From the NCBI RefSeq assembly GCF_001691415.1, contig NZ_LRRR01000004.1:1-64000 (forward strand): 64,000 nt of DNA, given 5' to 3'. Shown here piece by piece: positions 48,113 through 57,502 of the stretch; positions within the stretch are counted from its first letter, which is position 1; every line of letters starts with the position of its first letter. The notes beneath the pieces are model-generated. The model saw only the letters and a program-made list of their open reading frames with translations, did not search any database and was not told the DNA's origin. A program made the position numbers and the translations under genes. The stretch comes from Pararhodobacter sp. CCB-MM2 (GTDB taxonomy: Bacteria; Pseudomonadota; Alphaproteobacteria; Rhodobacterales; Rhodobacteraceae).

Positions 48113-49452
48113 TTCCCGCGACCCGATTGACCCTGCTGCCCGTCCTGCTGGCCCTTTCCGCCTGTGCGGTCGGGCCGGATTACCGCGCACCGGACATGAC
48201 CCTTGCCGCCAGCTTTGCCGAGGGGGCGCCGGCCCCCATCGGTGACGTCGCCACCCAGCAATGGTGGCGGGCGTTCAACGACCCGCTCCTGACCGAGCTG
48301 GTGGAACAGGGCCTCGCGCAGAACCTGTCGATCCGCACGGCCCTGTCGCGCGTCGACGAGGCCGAGGCGGCGGCCCGCGCGGCAGGTGCGCCAGCCTATG
48401 TCACCGGCGGCATCAGCGGCTCGGCCCTGCGCTCGGACGCTGGCGTGACCAGCCGCAGCGCGTCCTTCAACCCGTCCCTCGTCATCGACCTGTTCGGGGC
48501 GGAACGTCGGGCCCGTGAATCGGCCATTGCCTCGCTGCAATCGGCGGAGCTCGGGGTGGGCGAGGCGCGGCTGGCCTTCGTGTCGTCGCTCGTGTCGAAC
48601 TACATCGACCTGCGCTATTACCAAGAGGCGCTGGCGATCACCCGTCAGACCCTGTCCAGCCGTCGCGAGACCTTGTCGGCGGTGCAACAGCAACGGCGCG
48701 CCGGCACCGAGACGTTGCTGAGCGAAGCACAGACCCAAGCCGCGCTGGACGAAGCCCTGGCCTCGCTGCCGTCGCTGGAGAGCGGCTTCTACGCCGCCTC
48801 CTACGCCATCGCCACCCTGCTGGCCCAACCGGCGCAGGTGCTGGAATCCCGGTTGGAGCGGGGGGCCTCGCAACCCGTGCCGCGCGGCTCGGACGCGGGC
48901 GCGGGTGTGCCGGCGGACCTGTTGCGCAACCGTCCCGATGTGCGCGCGGCCGAGCGGGATTACGCAGCGGCCGTGGCCTCGCTGGGCGCGGCCGAGGCGG
49001 CGCGGTTCCCGTCGGTCAGTCTTGGCGGCACGATCAACAGCGGCGGTAGCTGGACCTTCGGCCCCTCGGTTTCGATCCCGGTGTTGAACCAGCCGGCGCT
49101 GGCCGCTTCGCGCGATCAGGCCGCGGCGCGGGCCGAGCAGGCCGAGCTGGCGTGGCAGGCGGCGGTGCTGTCGGCGGTCGAAGAGGTGCAGGTCGCGCAA
49201 GACGGCTATCTGCGCAACCGCCGGGCGGTTGGCGCGTCGCAGCAATCGACGAGTTCGTATCGCCGGGTGGTCGAGCTGTCCGAGCAGACCTTCCAGGCCG
49301 GGACGACGACGCTGCTGGACTTTCTGGAGAGCCAACGCTCGCTGGCCAGTGCCAACCTGTCGCTTGCGTCCGCACGGCGCAATATGGCGGCAAGCTGGGC
49401 GTCGCTGCAGGTGGCAGCGGGCCGGGGCTGGGCCGGGCCGTGGAACCAATGA
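48109..49452 (+). CDS. Outer-membrane efflux factor (NodT/OprM family lipoprotein)
   Basis: Protein of 447 residues. Signal peptide with lipobox LSAC and the typical CAVGPDYRAPD start of NodT-type lipoproteins. Internal duplicated helices include WWRAFNDPLLTELVEQGL, SIRTALSRVDEAEAAARAAG and the C-terminal EQTFQAGTTTLLDFLESQRSL. It forms the trimeric channel through the outer membrane and completes the tripartite pump. A strong terminator follows. Confidence 0.95.
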   Translation: MIPATRLTLLPVLLALSACAVGPDYRAPDMTLAASFAEGAPAPIGDVATQQWWRAFNDPLLTELVEQGLAQNLSIRTALSRVDEAEAAARAAGAPAYVTGGISGSALRSDAGVTSRSASFNPSLVIDLFGAERRARESAIASLQSAELGVGEARLAFVSSLVSNYIDLRYYQEALAITRQTLSSRRETLSAVQQQRRAGTETLLSEAQTQAALDEALASLPSLESGFYAASYAIATLLAQPAQVLESRLERGASQPVPRGSDAGAGVPADLLRNRPDVRAAERDYAAAVASLGAAEAARFPSVSLGGTINSGGSWTFGPSVSIPVLNQPALAASRDQAAARAEQAELAWQAAVLSAVEEVQVAQDGYLRNRRAVGASQQSTSSYRRVVELSEQTFQAGTTTLLDFLESQRSLASANLSLASARRNMAASWASLQVAAGRGWAGPWNQ

Positions 49453-49462
49453 ACTGAAACGC

Positions 49463-49492
49463 AAAAGGCCGGCGCAAGCGCCGGCCTTTTTC
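49463..49492. terminator. Bidirectional rho-independent terminator
   Basis: Perfect 12-bp stem AAAAGGCCGGCG / CGCCGGCCTTTT (49463-49474 and 49479-49490) with loop CAAG, T-rich on both sides. It ends the efflux operon and the convergent metA. Confidence 0.93.
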
Positions 49493-49498
49493 TTGGGA

Positions 49499-50434
49499 TC
49501 AGCCCTGCGGCTGGCCGATCTGTGACAGCTCGAAGGGCGTGGTCTGGTAGATCTCGTTGATCCAGTTGCCGTAAAGCAGATGCGCGTGGCTGCGCCAGCG
49601 GTTCAGCGGCTTCCGGCTCGGGTCATCCTCGGGGAAGTAATTCACCGGCATCTGGATCTCGGCGCCTTCGACCTGATTGGATTGCAGGTCGCGTTGATAT
49701 TCCTCGTTCAACGTGCCGCTGTCGTATTCCAGATGGTTGAAGATATAGAGCGCGCGGTGATCCGGGTCGTCGACGAAGGCCGGCCCCACCACGTCCGAAT
49801 TGAGCAGGACATTCAGGCCCGCCGCCTCGATCTCGTCGCGTTTCATCTCGGTCCAGCGGCTGACCGGCATCACCAGATCATCCGAGAAACCCCGCAGATA
49901 AGGCGAGGCGGGCGAGAGGTTCGCATGCCGGTAGCAGCCGAACAGCTTGTGATCGAGCACATGCTTCTTCACGCCGTGGAAGTAGTTGATCATCGCCATC
50001 CCGCCCCAGCAGACGCCGAAGGTGGAATGCACGTTGGTCTGGGTCCATTCGAAGACCTCGCACAGCTCGTCCCAATAGGTCACCTCGTCGAAGGGCAGGT
50101 GCTCGATGGGGGCGCCAGTGATGATCAGGCCGTCGAATTTCTCGTCCTTGATCTCCTGGAAGGGCTTGTAGAACTCTTCCATGTGCTCGGCGGCGGTGTT
50201 GCGCGTCTGGTGCTCGGACATGCGGATCAGGCGGAAGTCGATCTGCAAGGGCGTCGCGCCGATCAGGCGGGCGAACTGGTTCTCCGTCTGGATCTTCTTC
50301 GGCATCAGATTGAGCAGGCCGATCTTGATCTGGCGAATGTCCTGCCGCGCGGCGCGGGTGTCCGACATGACCATGACACCCTCGTTCGAGAGGACATCAT
50401 AGGCGGGCAGGGTGGAAGGCAAGGTGATGGGCAT
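49499..50434 (-). CDS. metA: Homoserine O-acetyltransferase of the MetA fold
   Basis: Protein of 311 residues, first committed step of methionine synthesis. The catalytic Cys142 lies in [10 protein letters not shown] and the conserved block INIMPKK-like reads [12 protein letters not shown]. The residue that sets acyl-CoA choice is Glu111 (GAPIE), which in characterised MetA enzymes means acetyl-CoA rather than succinyl-CoA, so a homoserine succinyltransferase label would probably be wrong. [19 protein letters not shown] closes the protein. Monocistronic, with a shared terminator downstream. No SAM riboswitch was recognised in the 62 bases between it and the next gene upstream. Confidence 0.95.
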   Translation of the reverse strand: MPITLPSTLPAYDVLSNEGVMVMSDTRAARQDIRQIKIGLLNLMPKKIQTENQFARLIGATPLQIDFRLIRMSEHQTRNTAAEHMEEFYKPFQEIKDEKFDGLIITGAPIEHLPFDEVTYWDELCEVFEWTQTNVHSTFGVCWGGMAMINYFHGVKKHVLDHKLFGCYRHANLSPASPYLRGFSDDLVMPVSRWTEMKRDEIEAAGLNVLLNSDVVGPAFVDDPDHRALYIFNHLEYDSGTLNEEYQRDLQSNQVEGAEIQMPVNYFPEDDPSRKPLNRWRSHAHLLYGNWINEIYQTTPFELSQIGQPQG

Positions 50435-50496
50435 CGGATATTATCCGTCGTGTGATCTGGCTGTGACAGGGGTCCGCAGCAGGCGGGCCGCCCGGA

Positions 50497-51381
50497 TCAC
50501 GCCGCTTGATGGGCGCGCTTTTCCAAGGCCTCGGCGATCAGGGCGCGGAAGTCTTCCGGGCTCTGGACGCGGGCCACGTCGTCGGCGGCGACCTTGAGCC
50601 CCCAGTGCGCTGCCATCGCCGCGTATCGAGGCTGGCGATGAGCCAGCGCGCGGGCATAGGTCCAGCGGACGAAGGCGTCCGGGTCTACCGCCCCGGGCAT
50701 TCGTCCACTTTCGGCCAGATACTGGTTCCAGCAATCCAGCAGGAACTCGGGCCTGTAATACATCGGCTTGGGCGCGCGGTCGAAGCGCTTCACCAACTCG
50801 GCGGTGTGATCCTGAGACCCCTCGATCCACACCAGCAGCAGATGCCGCGACAGCACGCTGAGGACGGGATCGGCGCGATTTTCGGGGTTCACCACTTCGC
50901 AGATCGAGCCCGAGGTATCGCAGATGAAATCGCGATAGCCGTAGATCTCCTGCGCGCGCTCGATGAAGCGCGGGGTATCGAGCAGCGCCGATACCTCGGC
51001 GTCATGGTGCTGGGCCTGACGGCGGCGGTATTCCTCGAACGGAACGCCGCCCTTGGCGGGATCGCCGGGCTTGCCCAGATAGGTCGACAGCGGTGCGAGG
51101 TTGTCGAAGGTGATGTTCGAGCGGATGCGCACGCTGTCGGACAGCAGCAGCTCGCGCAGCAGGGGAACCTTCATCGCCTCGCGCTTGAAATTGTCGGCGA
51201 TGGCCTCGCCCATGTAGCGGGTGCCGATGCGGTAATCGACCGAGTAGTGGAACCAGCCGCCGTCGCGCAGGATCGACGAGATCCGCGTCTTGCCGAGGCC
51301 GGACATACCGAACAGCAGCACGTTCTTGTGCGCCGCCGCCAGCCATTCTGCCTTGGTTTCGTGGATCATCTGCCCGTCCAT
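50497..51381 (-). CDS. P-loop ATPase/kinase-like protein, unknown
   Basis: Protein of 294 residues. A Walker A motif GMSGLGKTRIS lies near residues 25-35, followed by LRDGGWFHYSVDYRIGTRYMG; a possible Walker B/aspartate block is YRDFICDTSGSICEV. The C-terminal half is helical. It resembles uncharacterised Rhodobacteraceae ATPases with a shikimate/gluconate-kinase-like N-terminus. No signal peptide. Start at 51381; an ATG four codons in is an alternative. It lies between metA and the acylase gene on the same strand, 62 bp from metA. I do not assign a function. Confidence 0.7.
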   Translation of the reverse strand: MDGQMIHETKAEWLAAAHKNVLLFGMSGLGKTRISSILRDGGWFHYSVDYRIGTRYMGEAIADNFKREAMKVPLLRELLLSDSVRIRSNITFDNLAPLSTYLGKPGDPAKGGVPFEEYRRRQAQHHDAEVSALLDTPRFIERAQEIYGYRDFICDTSGSICEVVNPENRADPVLSVLSRHLLLVWIEGSQDHTAELVKRFDRAPKPMYYRPEFLLDCWNQYLAESGRMPGAVDPDAFVRWTYARALAHRQPRYAAMAAHWGLKVAADDVARVQSPEDFRALIAEALEKRAHQAA

Positions 51382-51405
51382 TTCGCTACCTATATGCCGT
51401 CGTCG

Positions 51406-53892
51406 TCAGCGGGGTTCAAGCCGGGTCACGCCGACACCGCCCGCGCGGGCGAGATCGGGGTCCAGCGTCATCGGGATGTATTCGCCGCGCCGCCACAACA
51501 CGCCAAGATCGTCGTAATGGCGGCTGAGGGGATGGCCGCTCTCGCCCGTGGAGACGATGAACACGCTCGCCTCCGGATCGGCCATGTCATAGACGCCGCG
51601 ATAGCCCGCGCCATGGACGTTGAGGAACGGTTCCGGCGCACCCGGAGGGCCGCCGCGCGTCAGGCCCCGCAGCAGGGTGTTGTCCCCGCCCGAGGTCGAT
51701 TGGCGGATGTTGACGAAGTGACGCAGCAGCGGCACTTCGCCCAGCACCGGGTGATCATGCGTGGCCTGATGGGCATCGCCCCAGCGCCAGCTTTCGATCG
51801 CCGGGCCATAGCTGCGCGACAGCTCCAGCAGCGCCGCGTCCAGCGCCGTGCGGGCGATGTCGACGCAGCTTTCCACCACGGCCGATTGCACCACGTCGCA
51901 CCACACTCCCGCGCCGTCCTCGTTGCGGAACACCCGGCTGAGGAACTGCGGCTCCATATGGGTGAAGGTGTCGGCGGTCGGCCCCAGCTCGTCGCGGATC
52001 AGGCGGAACTGCAGTTCGCGCATCCAGGCGGCGTAGATCAGCGGCTCGGGCAGGTGCTCGGACATCTCGCCGTTCCAGTCGGCCAGCATCTGCAGGGCCA
52101 GCTGGCGCTGCGCCTCGGGCGTGCCGGGCTCGGCGGCGTCGCCCTGGAACCACAGCTCGGCGCCGACCAGCGGCAGCAGGGTGCGCGCAGCCTGGCTGAC
52201 AGTATCGAGCTGCGCCTCGATGAAGCTTTCGCGCGTGTGCACCGTGCGCTGGCGCATCAGCCGGATCCAGCGCTGGATGCGCACGGTGTCGCCCCAGTCG
52301 AAGCTGACATGCAGCGGGAAGGGCCGGTCGAGCGGCTTGTTGTTGGTGTTGCCCAGGAGGCCGGTCTCGGGATCAAGGAACCGCGGGTTCGAGGAATAGG
52401 GGAAGAACCCGTCCCAGCGCGCGGCGGGGTCGGCGCCGGGCGAGGGCATGCGGCCCTGCGTCGGGCTGTCGGCCGAGCGGCGCGGCATGCGGCCGATCAT
52501 CTGCATGGCGATGTGTTCGCGGTCGATCAGCGTCAGGTTCTGCGCCGGTGCGACATAGGCCTCGCCGGCGGCGATGGCCTCGTCCACGGATTGCGCGCGC
52601 ATGATGCCGATGGCCGCGCTCATCGAGGTGTCGTCGCCGGTAAGCGCGGTCCAGCTCAGCGCCGCGACATGGCCGGGCGGGGTGATCGCGGCCAGCGAAT
52701 AATGGCTGCCGGGCAGGATCGGGCCGTTTTCCGACCAGCGGGTGGTGATGGTCACCGGGTCCGCATCCGCCACATAGATGATCGAGCGGCGGGTCTCGAA
52801 ATCGGCCCAGCCGTCCGGTGTGCGGTATTGCTGGGAATTCTCGGGGTTCACCTCTTCCATGAAGAGGTCCTGATCGTCGAGATAGGCGGTGGTCAGGCCC
52901 CAGCCCAAAGTCTCCGACCGCCCGGCAAGGATCGCCGGAATGCCGGGGATGGTGCCGCCGGTCACGCCGCCCGTCGACAGCTGCAACCGTGCCAGATACC
53001 AGATCGACGGGGCCGAGAACGGCAGGTGCGGGTCATTGGCCAGAAGCGTGCCGCCATTGGCCGAGCGCGAGGTCGCGGCGGCAAAGGCGTTCGAGGCCCC
53101 GGCCATCGCCCACGACCGGAAGGGCGTCATCTCCTCGCCCGGCGCCATTCCGGGGACTGAGGGGGCCATGGCCAGCTGGCTGTCCGTCAGCGTCGGGAAC
53201 AGCGCGGCGAAATCGGGCAGGGCGGCGAGGCCCGGCGTGTCGTCCTGATGCATCAGGTCGCGGGTGCGTTCCTCGCCGATCAGCGCCGAGAGACGGGCGT
53301 GTTGCACCTCGTTCTCGATATGGCCGGACAGCTGCACGGCCATCAGCTTGACGATGGCGATGGAATCAGCGGGCTGCCACAGGCCGATCTCGCCGGGGAA
53401 CAGGAAGTACTCCGGCGCGCCACGTCCCAGTGCGCGCTCGTTCACGAGGTTGATCCAGGCGTTCACGCCGCGCGAATAGGCATCGAGGGCCATCGTCGTG
53501 TCATTGTCCTGCACCTCGGCCGATTGCTGGGCCAGCGTGTACAGGTCCAGCCGGCGCATCAGTTCGTCCGTGCGGATCGTGCGCTCGCCAAAGACCTCGG
53601 ACAGGCGGCCCTGCACGGTGCGGCGCAGGATCGTCATCTGCCACAACCGGTCCTGCGCATGGGCAAAGCCCAGCCCGAAGAACACATCGGCGTCCGTGGG
53701 TCCGAAGATATGCGGCACGGCCCAGGTGTTGCGCGCGATCTCGACCTCGCCGGAGATGCCCCGCACGCTCCAATTCGCATCGTAATCGGGGATCGAGCGG
53801 GACAGGAAGTAATAGACCCCCACCACGATGACGACCGACAGAACGACCAGCGCTGTGGCTACGCGCAGCAGCCAGCGGAACAGGGTGAGCAT
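51406..53892 (-). CDS. Penicillin acylase family Ntn-hydrolase (membrane-anchored)
   Basis: Protein of 828 residues. An N-terminal transmembrane helix (about 10-32) leads to the periplasmic acylase domain. The alpha chain has WAVPHIFG and LGFAHAQDRLWQM; the processing site and nucleophile are in AGASNAFAA with Ser267; the beta chain has NDPHLPFSAPSIWYL and a C-terminal HGAGYRGVYDM and GESGHPLSRHY. The enzyme is cleaved at the Gly/Ala-Ser bond and hydrolyses amides such as acyl-homoserine lactones or beta-lactams; the substrate here is unknown. The helix suggests it stays membrane-attached. Start set at 53892. Confidence 0.92.
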   Translation of the reverse strand: MLTLFRWLLRVATALVVLSVVIVVGVYYFLSRSIPDYDANWSVRGISGEVEIARNTWAVPHIFGPTDADVFFGLGFAHAQDRLWQMTILRRTVQGRLSEVFGERTIRTDELMRRLDLYTLAQQSAEVQDNDTTMALDAYSRGVNAWINLVNERALGRGAPEYFLFPGEIGLWQPADSIAIVKLMAVQLSGHIENEVQHARLSALIGEERTRDLMHQDDTPGLAALPDFAALFPTLTDSQLAMAPSVPGMAPGEEMTPFRSWAMAGASNAFAAATSRSANGGTLLANDPHLPFSAPSIWYLARLQLSTGGVTGGTIPGIPAILAGRSETLGWGLTTAYLDDQDLFMEEVNPENSQQYRTPDGWADFETRRSIIYVADADPVTITTRWSENGPILPGSHYSLAAITPPGHVAALSWTALTGDDTSMSAAIGIMRAQSVDEAIAAGEAYVAPAQNLTLIDREHIAMQMIGRMPRRSADSPTQGRMPSPGADPAARWDGFFPYSSNPRFLDPETGLLGNTNNKPLDRPFPLHVSFDWGDTVRIQRWIRLMRQRTVHTRESFIEAQLDTVSQAARTLLPLVGAELWFQGDAAEPGTPEAQRQLALQMLADWNGEMSEHLPEPLIYAAWMRELQFRLIRDELGPTADTFTHMEPQFLSRVFRNEDGAGVWCDVVQSAVVESCVDIARTALDAALLELSRSYGPAIESWRWGDAHQATHDHPVLGEVPLLRHFVNIRQSTSGGDNTLLRGLTRGGPPGAPEPFLNVHGAGYRGVYDMADPEASVFIVSTGESGHPLSRHYDDLGVLWRRGEYIPMTLDPDLARAGGVGVTRLEPR

Positions 53893-53990
53893 GGAGAGGG
53901 GCCTCGTCGTGTTGACCTCGGAACCAGTCTCGTTTCCTATGACTTCGGGCGCGCGAGCGCAATTCAAACGATTTTCAGGAAGGGGCTCCA

Positions 53991-54863
53991 ATGGCCAAGG
54001 TTGCATTTCTGGGCTTGGGGGTCATGGGCTATCCCATGGCAGGGCATCTGGCGAAGGCGGGGCACGAGGTGACCGTCTACAACCGCACCTTCGCCAAGGC
54101 CGAGAAATGGGTGGCCGAGCATGGCGGCCGCGCCGCCAAGACCCCGCGCGAGGCGGCCGAGGGGCAGGATTTCGTCATGGCCTGCGTCGGCAATGACGAC
54201 GATCTGGCCGGCGTCTGCCGCGGTGCGGACGGTGCCTTTGCGGGCATGTCGAAGGGCGCGATCTTCGTCGACCACACGACCGTCAGTTCCGGCATCACCC
54301 GGACCCTCGCCGGTGAAGGTGCCGAGGCCGGGATCGGTTTCGTCGACGCGCCGGTCTCGGGCGGGCAGGCGGGAGCCGAGAATGGCGTCCTGTCGATCAT
54401 GTGCGGTGGCTCCGAGGGCGATTATGCCGCGGCCGAGCCGGTGATGCAGGCTTACGGCAAGATCGTCAAACGCATCGGCGAGTCGGGCGCGGGCCAGATC
54501 GCCAAGATGATGAACCAGATCTGCATCGCGGGTCTCGTGCAGGGCCTGTCCGAGGCGCTGCGTTTCGGCGAGAAGGCCGGCATGGACGGCAAGGCCGTGG
54601 TCGAGGTCATTCAGGGCGGCGCGGCCGGCTCGTGGCAGATGGTCAACCGCCATGCGACGATGCTGGACGGCAAGTTCGACTACGGTTTCGCCGTCGACTG
54701 GATGCGCAAGGATCTGGGCATCTGCCTGCAGACCGCCAATGAGATCGGCGCACCGCTGCCGATGACCGCGCTGGTCGACCAGTTCTACAAGGATGTGCAG
54801 CAGATGGGCGGCGGGCGCTGGGACACCTCCTCGTTGATCGAGCGTTTGCGGAGGCTGTCGTGA
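53991..54863 (+). CDS. NAD(P)-dependent beta-hydroxyacid dehydrogenase
   Basis: Protein of 290 residues of the 3-hydroxyisobutyrate/tartronate-semialdehyde reductase family. The cofactor motif [19 protein letters not shown] is at 5-23, the substrate block [16 protein letters not shown] follows, and the catalytic lysine lies in [14 protein letters not shown]. The family is common in glyoxylate, valine and GHB/succinic semialdehyde metabolism; the substrate is not resolved. It overlaps the adenine deaminase gene by four bases (GTGA). Confidence 0.9.
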   Translation: MAKVAFLGLGVMGYPMAGHLAKAGHEVTVYNRTFAKAEKWVAEHGGRAAKTPREAAEGQDFVMACVGNDDDLAGVCRGADGAFAGMSKGAIFVDHTTVSSGITRTLAGEGAEAGIGFVDAPVSGGQAGAENGVLSIMCGGSEGDYAAAEPVMQAYGKIVKRIGESGAGQIAKMMNQICIAGLVQGLSEALRFGEKAGMDGKAVVEVIQGGAAGSWQMVNRHATMLDGKFDYGFAVDWMRKDLGICLQTANEIGAPLPMTALVDQFYKDVQQMGGGRWDTSSLIERLRRLS

Positions 54864-56551
54864 GCCTCGAGACCCGCATCGCCCAAGGGCGCGGCGACGA
54901 GCCGGCCGATCTGGTGCTGAAGGGCGGCGTGGTCTGGGACATGGTCACCGGGGCGAAGATCCCCGGTGACGTCGCCATCTGCGGTGACCGGATCGTCGGC
55001 ATCGGCGCGGAGTATGAGGGCAAGCGGGTCGTCGATGTGACCGGCAAGCTGCTGGTCCCGGGATTCATCGACACGCATCTGCATATCGAGAGCTCTTGCA
55101 TCACCCCCTATGAATTCGACCGCTGCGTGCTGCCGCGCGGGGTGACGACGGCAATCTGCGACCCGCATGAAATCGCCAATGTCTGCGGGCTGACCGGCAT
55201 CCGTTACTTCTTGGATGCCTCGGCCCGGACGGTGATGGATATCCGGGTGAACCTGTCCTCCTGCGTGCCGTCCACGCATATGGAGACCTCGGGCGCCATT
55301 CTGGAGGCCGAGGATCTGGCGCCGCTGGCCGACCATCCCCGCGTCATCGGGCTGGCCGAATTCATGAACTACCCCGGCGTGATCTATCGCGATCCGGGCT
55401 GCATGGCGAAGCTGAAGGCCTTCGAGGGGCGGCATATCGACGGCCATTCGCCGCTGCTGCGCGGCAAGGATCTGAACGCCTATATCTCGGCCGGCATCCG
55501 CACCGAGCATGAGAGCACCTCGGCGCCCGAGGCGATCGAGAAGCTGCAGAAGGGGATGCGGGTGCTGATCCGCGAGGGTTCGGTGTCGAAGGATCTGGAG
55601 GCCTTGGCCGAGATCCTGACGCCGATCACCTCGGCCTATCTGTGCCTGTGCACCGATGACCGTAACCCGCTGGATATCGCCGAGCACGGGCATCTGGATT
55701 ACATGATCCGCCGCCTGATCGAAAAGGGCTGCGACCCGTTGGCGGTCTACCGCGCGGCGTCCCTGTCGGCGGCCGAGGCCTTCGGACTGAAGGATCGCGG
55801 CCATGTCGCGCCGGGCAAGCGGGCGGATATCGTGGTGCTGGACGACCCCGCGCAATGCCGGGCCGAGATGGTGTTCTGCGGCGGTGTGCTGGCCTCGGAC
55901 GAGGCCTTTGCCGCGCGCGAGATCATCGAGCCGGTCGCCCGGGGTTCCGTCCATGTTCCGGCATTGAGCGCCGAGAGCTTCCGCTACGCCTCGAACAACC
56001 CCGAGACGCCGGTGATCGGCATCTGGCCCGGCAAGATCCTGACCGAGCATCAGACGGTGCAGGTTCCGGCCACCGATGGCGACAAGCGGCCCGACCCGGC
56101 GCAGGACCTTGCGCGGATCACGGTGATCGAGCGGCATGGCAAGAATGGCAACATCGCCAATGGCTTCGTGCGGGGATTTGCTTTGAAGCGGGGGGCGATC
56201 GCCTCGACCGTCTGCCATGACCACCACAATATCGCGGTGATCGGCGCGGATTATGCGGACATGCAACTGGCGGCCGAGCGGCTGGGTCAGATCGAGGGCG
56301 GTTTCGTCGTCGTCGAGGGCGGCAAGGTGCTGGCGGAATTGGCACTGCCAGTGGCGGGGCTGATGTCGCTGGAGCCTTTCGAGCATGTGCGCGACCGGTT
56401 GGTCGAGCTGCGCGAGGCGGCGAAATCGCTAGGCGTCGAGCTGGAGGAGCCGTTCCTGCAGCTGGCCTTCGTGGCGCTGCCGGTGATCCCGCATCTGAAG
56501 ATCACCGATTTCGGCCTCGTCGATGTCGACAAGTTCGAGGTGATCGGCTGA
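54860..56551 (+). CDS. ade: Adenine deaminase
   Basis: Protein of 563 residues that converts adenine to hypoxanthine and ammonia. Starts with GTG coupled to the upstream stop. Amidohydrolase-type metal blocks are [13 protein letters not shown] and [15 protein letters not shown], with [19 protein letters not shown] and [19 protein letters not shown] later. The C-terminal half has the Ade-specific [15 protein letters not shown]. The length is standard. Hypoxanthine so made could feed purine salvage. The link to the dehydrogenase is only positional. Confidence 0.95.
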   Translation: MSLETRIAQGRGDEPADLVLKGGVVWDMVTGAKIPGDVAICGDRIVGIGAEYEGKRVVDVTGKLLVPGFIDTHLHIESSCITPYEFDRCVLPRGVTTAICDPHEIANVCGLTGIRYFLDASARTVMDIRVNLSSCVPSTHMETSGAILEAEDLAPLADHPRVIGLAEFMNYPGVIYRDPGCMAKLKAFEGRHIDGHSPLLRGKDLNAYISAGIRTEHESTSAPEAIEKLQKGMRVLIREGSVSKDLEALAEILTPITSAYLCLCTDDRNPLDIAEHGHLDYMIRRLIEKGCDPLAVYRAASLSAAEAFGLKDRGHVAPGKRADIVVLDDPAQCRAEMVFCGGVLASDEAFAAREIIEPVARGSVHVPALSAESFRYASNNPETPVIGIWPGKILTEHQTVQVPATDGDKRPDPAQDLARITVIERHGKNGNIANGFVRGFALKRGAIASTVCHDHHNIAVIGADYADMQLAAERLGQIEGGFVVVEGGKVLAELALPVAGLMSLEPFEHVRDRLVELREAAKSLGVELEEPFLQLAFVALPVIPHLKITDFGLVDVDKFEVIG

Positions 56552-56572
56552 GCGGCTCTCGGTGAAAAGGGA

Positions 56573-56639
56573 AGGGGGGCTGTCTGCCCCCCTCGTCGCT
56601 GCGCTCCTCACCCCCCGAGGATATTTCCGGCACAAAGAC
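56573..56639 (+). repeat. Dispersed hairpin + GGATATTT element, copy 3
   Basis: Same 8-bp hairpin and TGTCT loop as copy 1 (AGGGGGGC 56573-56580, GCCCCCCT 56586-56593), then a different 17-base segment, then CACCCCCCGAGGATATTT (56609-56626) and CCGGCACAAAGACG. The final TAAAGATG is degenerate (CAAAGACG). It sits between ade and the convergent rlmE and probably ends ade transcription. Confidence 0.75.
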
Positions 56640-56646
56640 GGGGGGC

Positions 56647-57441
56647 TCAGAGCTCGCTGTCCTCGTCATCGGCCGTGGGCTCTTCAGAGCCATCGGGGGC
56701 GCGGAAGCCGAGGGCAACCACGTATTTCTCGGAACTGTCCGAGCGGCTGGCGGGCGGCTTCACGTTGTGGACCTTGGTGAAGCGCCGCTTCAGGAGCTGC
56801 TGCAGATCCCCCTCGGCGCCGCCGGCGAGGACCTTGGCGACGAAGGTGCCGCCCGGGGCCAGCACGTCGAAGGCGAAATAGGCGGCGTGTTCGCACAGGG
56901 CCATGATGCGCAGGTGGTCGGTCTGCTTGTGCCCCGACGAGGCCGCGGCCATGTCCGACATCACCACATCGGCCTGACCGGCGAGCCAGTCCTTGACCTT
57001 GTCATCTGCGCCGTCCTCGAGGAAATCGAGGACATGGGCCTCGGCACCGGCCAGCGTCTCGACCTCCTGCAGGTCGACGCCCAGCACCGTGCCGCGGCGT
57101 TTGCCCTTCTTCTCGCCCAACGCATTCACGCGCTCGACCGCGACCTGCAGCCAGCCGCCGGGGGCGCAGCCCAGATCGACCACCCGCGCGCCGGGCACGA
57201 GGAAGCGGAACTTGTCGTCGAGTTCGATCAGCTTGAAGGCGGCGCGGCCGCGGAAGCCCTCACGCCGCGCGCGGGCGACATAGGGGTCGTTGAGCTGACG
57301 CTCCAGCCAGCGGGTCGAGCTGAGCTTGCGGCCCTTGGCGGTCTTGACCTTGACCTTCAGGTCGCGCTGCCCGCGCCCCGAGGTGTTCTTGGTCCCGCCC
57401 GGTTTCGAGCCACCCGATTTTCCCGGCGGAGTCGCCATCAT
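56647..57441 (-). CDS. rlmE: 23S rRNA 2'-O-ribose methyltransferase RlmE (FtsJ)
   Basis: Protein of 264 residues. The SAM-binding motif [17 protein letters not shown] and the catalytic residues in [10 protein letters not shown] (Lys), [11 protein letters not shown] (Asp) and [11 protein letters not shown] (Lys) identify RlmE, which methylates U2552 of 23S rRNA. It has a basic, Gly/Ser-rich N-terminal extension of about 45 residues and an acidic C-terminal tail (DDEDSEL). The start at 57441 follows AAAGGACAGG. It lies 61 bp downstream of gppA on the same strand; the pair is conserved in Rhodobacteraceae. Confidence 0.95.
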   Translation of the reverse strand: MMATPPGKSGGSKPGGTKNTSGRGQRDLKVKVKTAKGRKLSSTRWLERQLNDPYVARARREGFRGRAAFKLIELDDKFRFLVPGARVVDLGCAPGGWLQVAVERVNALGEKKGKRRGTVLGVDLQEVETLAGAEAHVLDFLEDGADDKVKDWLAGQADVVMSDMAAASSGHKQTDHLRIMALCEHAAYFAFDVLAPGGTFVAKVLAGGAEGDLQQLLKRRFTKVHNVKPPASRSDSSEKYVVALGFRAPDGSEEPTADDEDSEL

Positions 57442-57502
57442 CCTGTCCTTTCGCACGCCCGCCACGGATCGACCGCAGCGGGATGGCTACATAGCGCAAA
57501 GG

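Noticed and set aside
50435..50496. SAM-II riboswitch upstream of metA
   Set aside because: The 62-base gap shows no recognisable SAM-II pseudoknot core.
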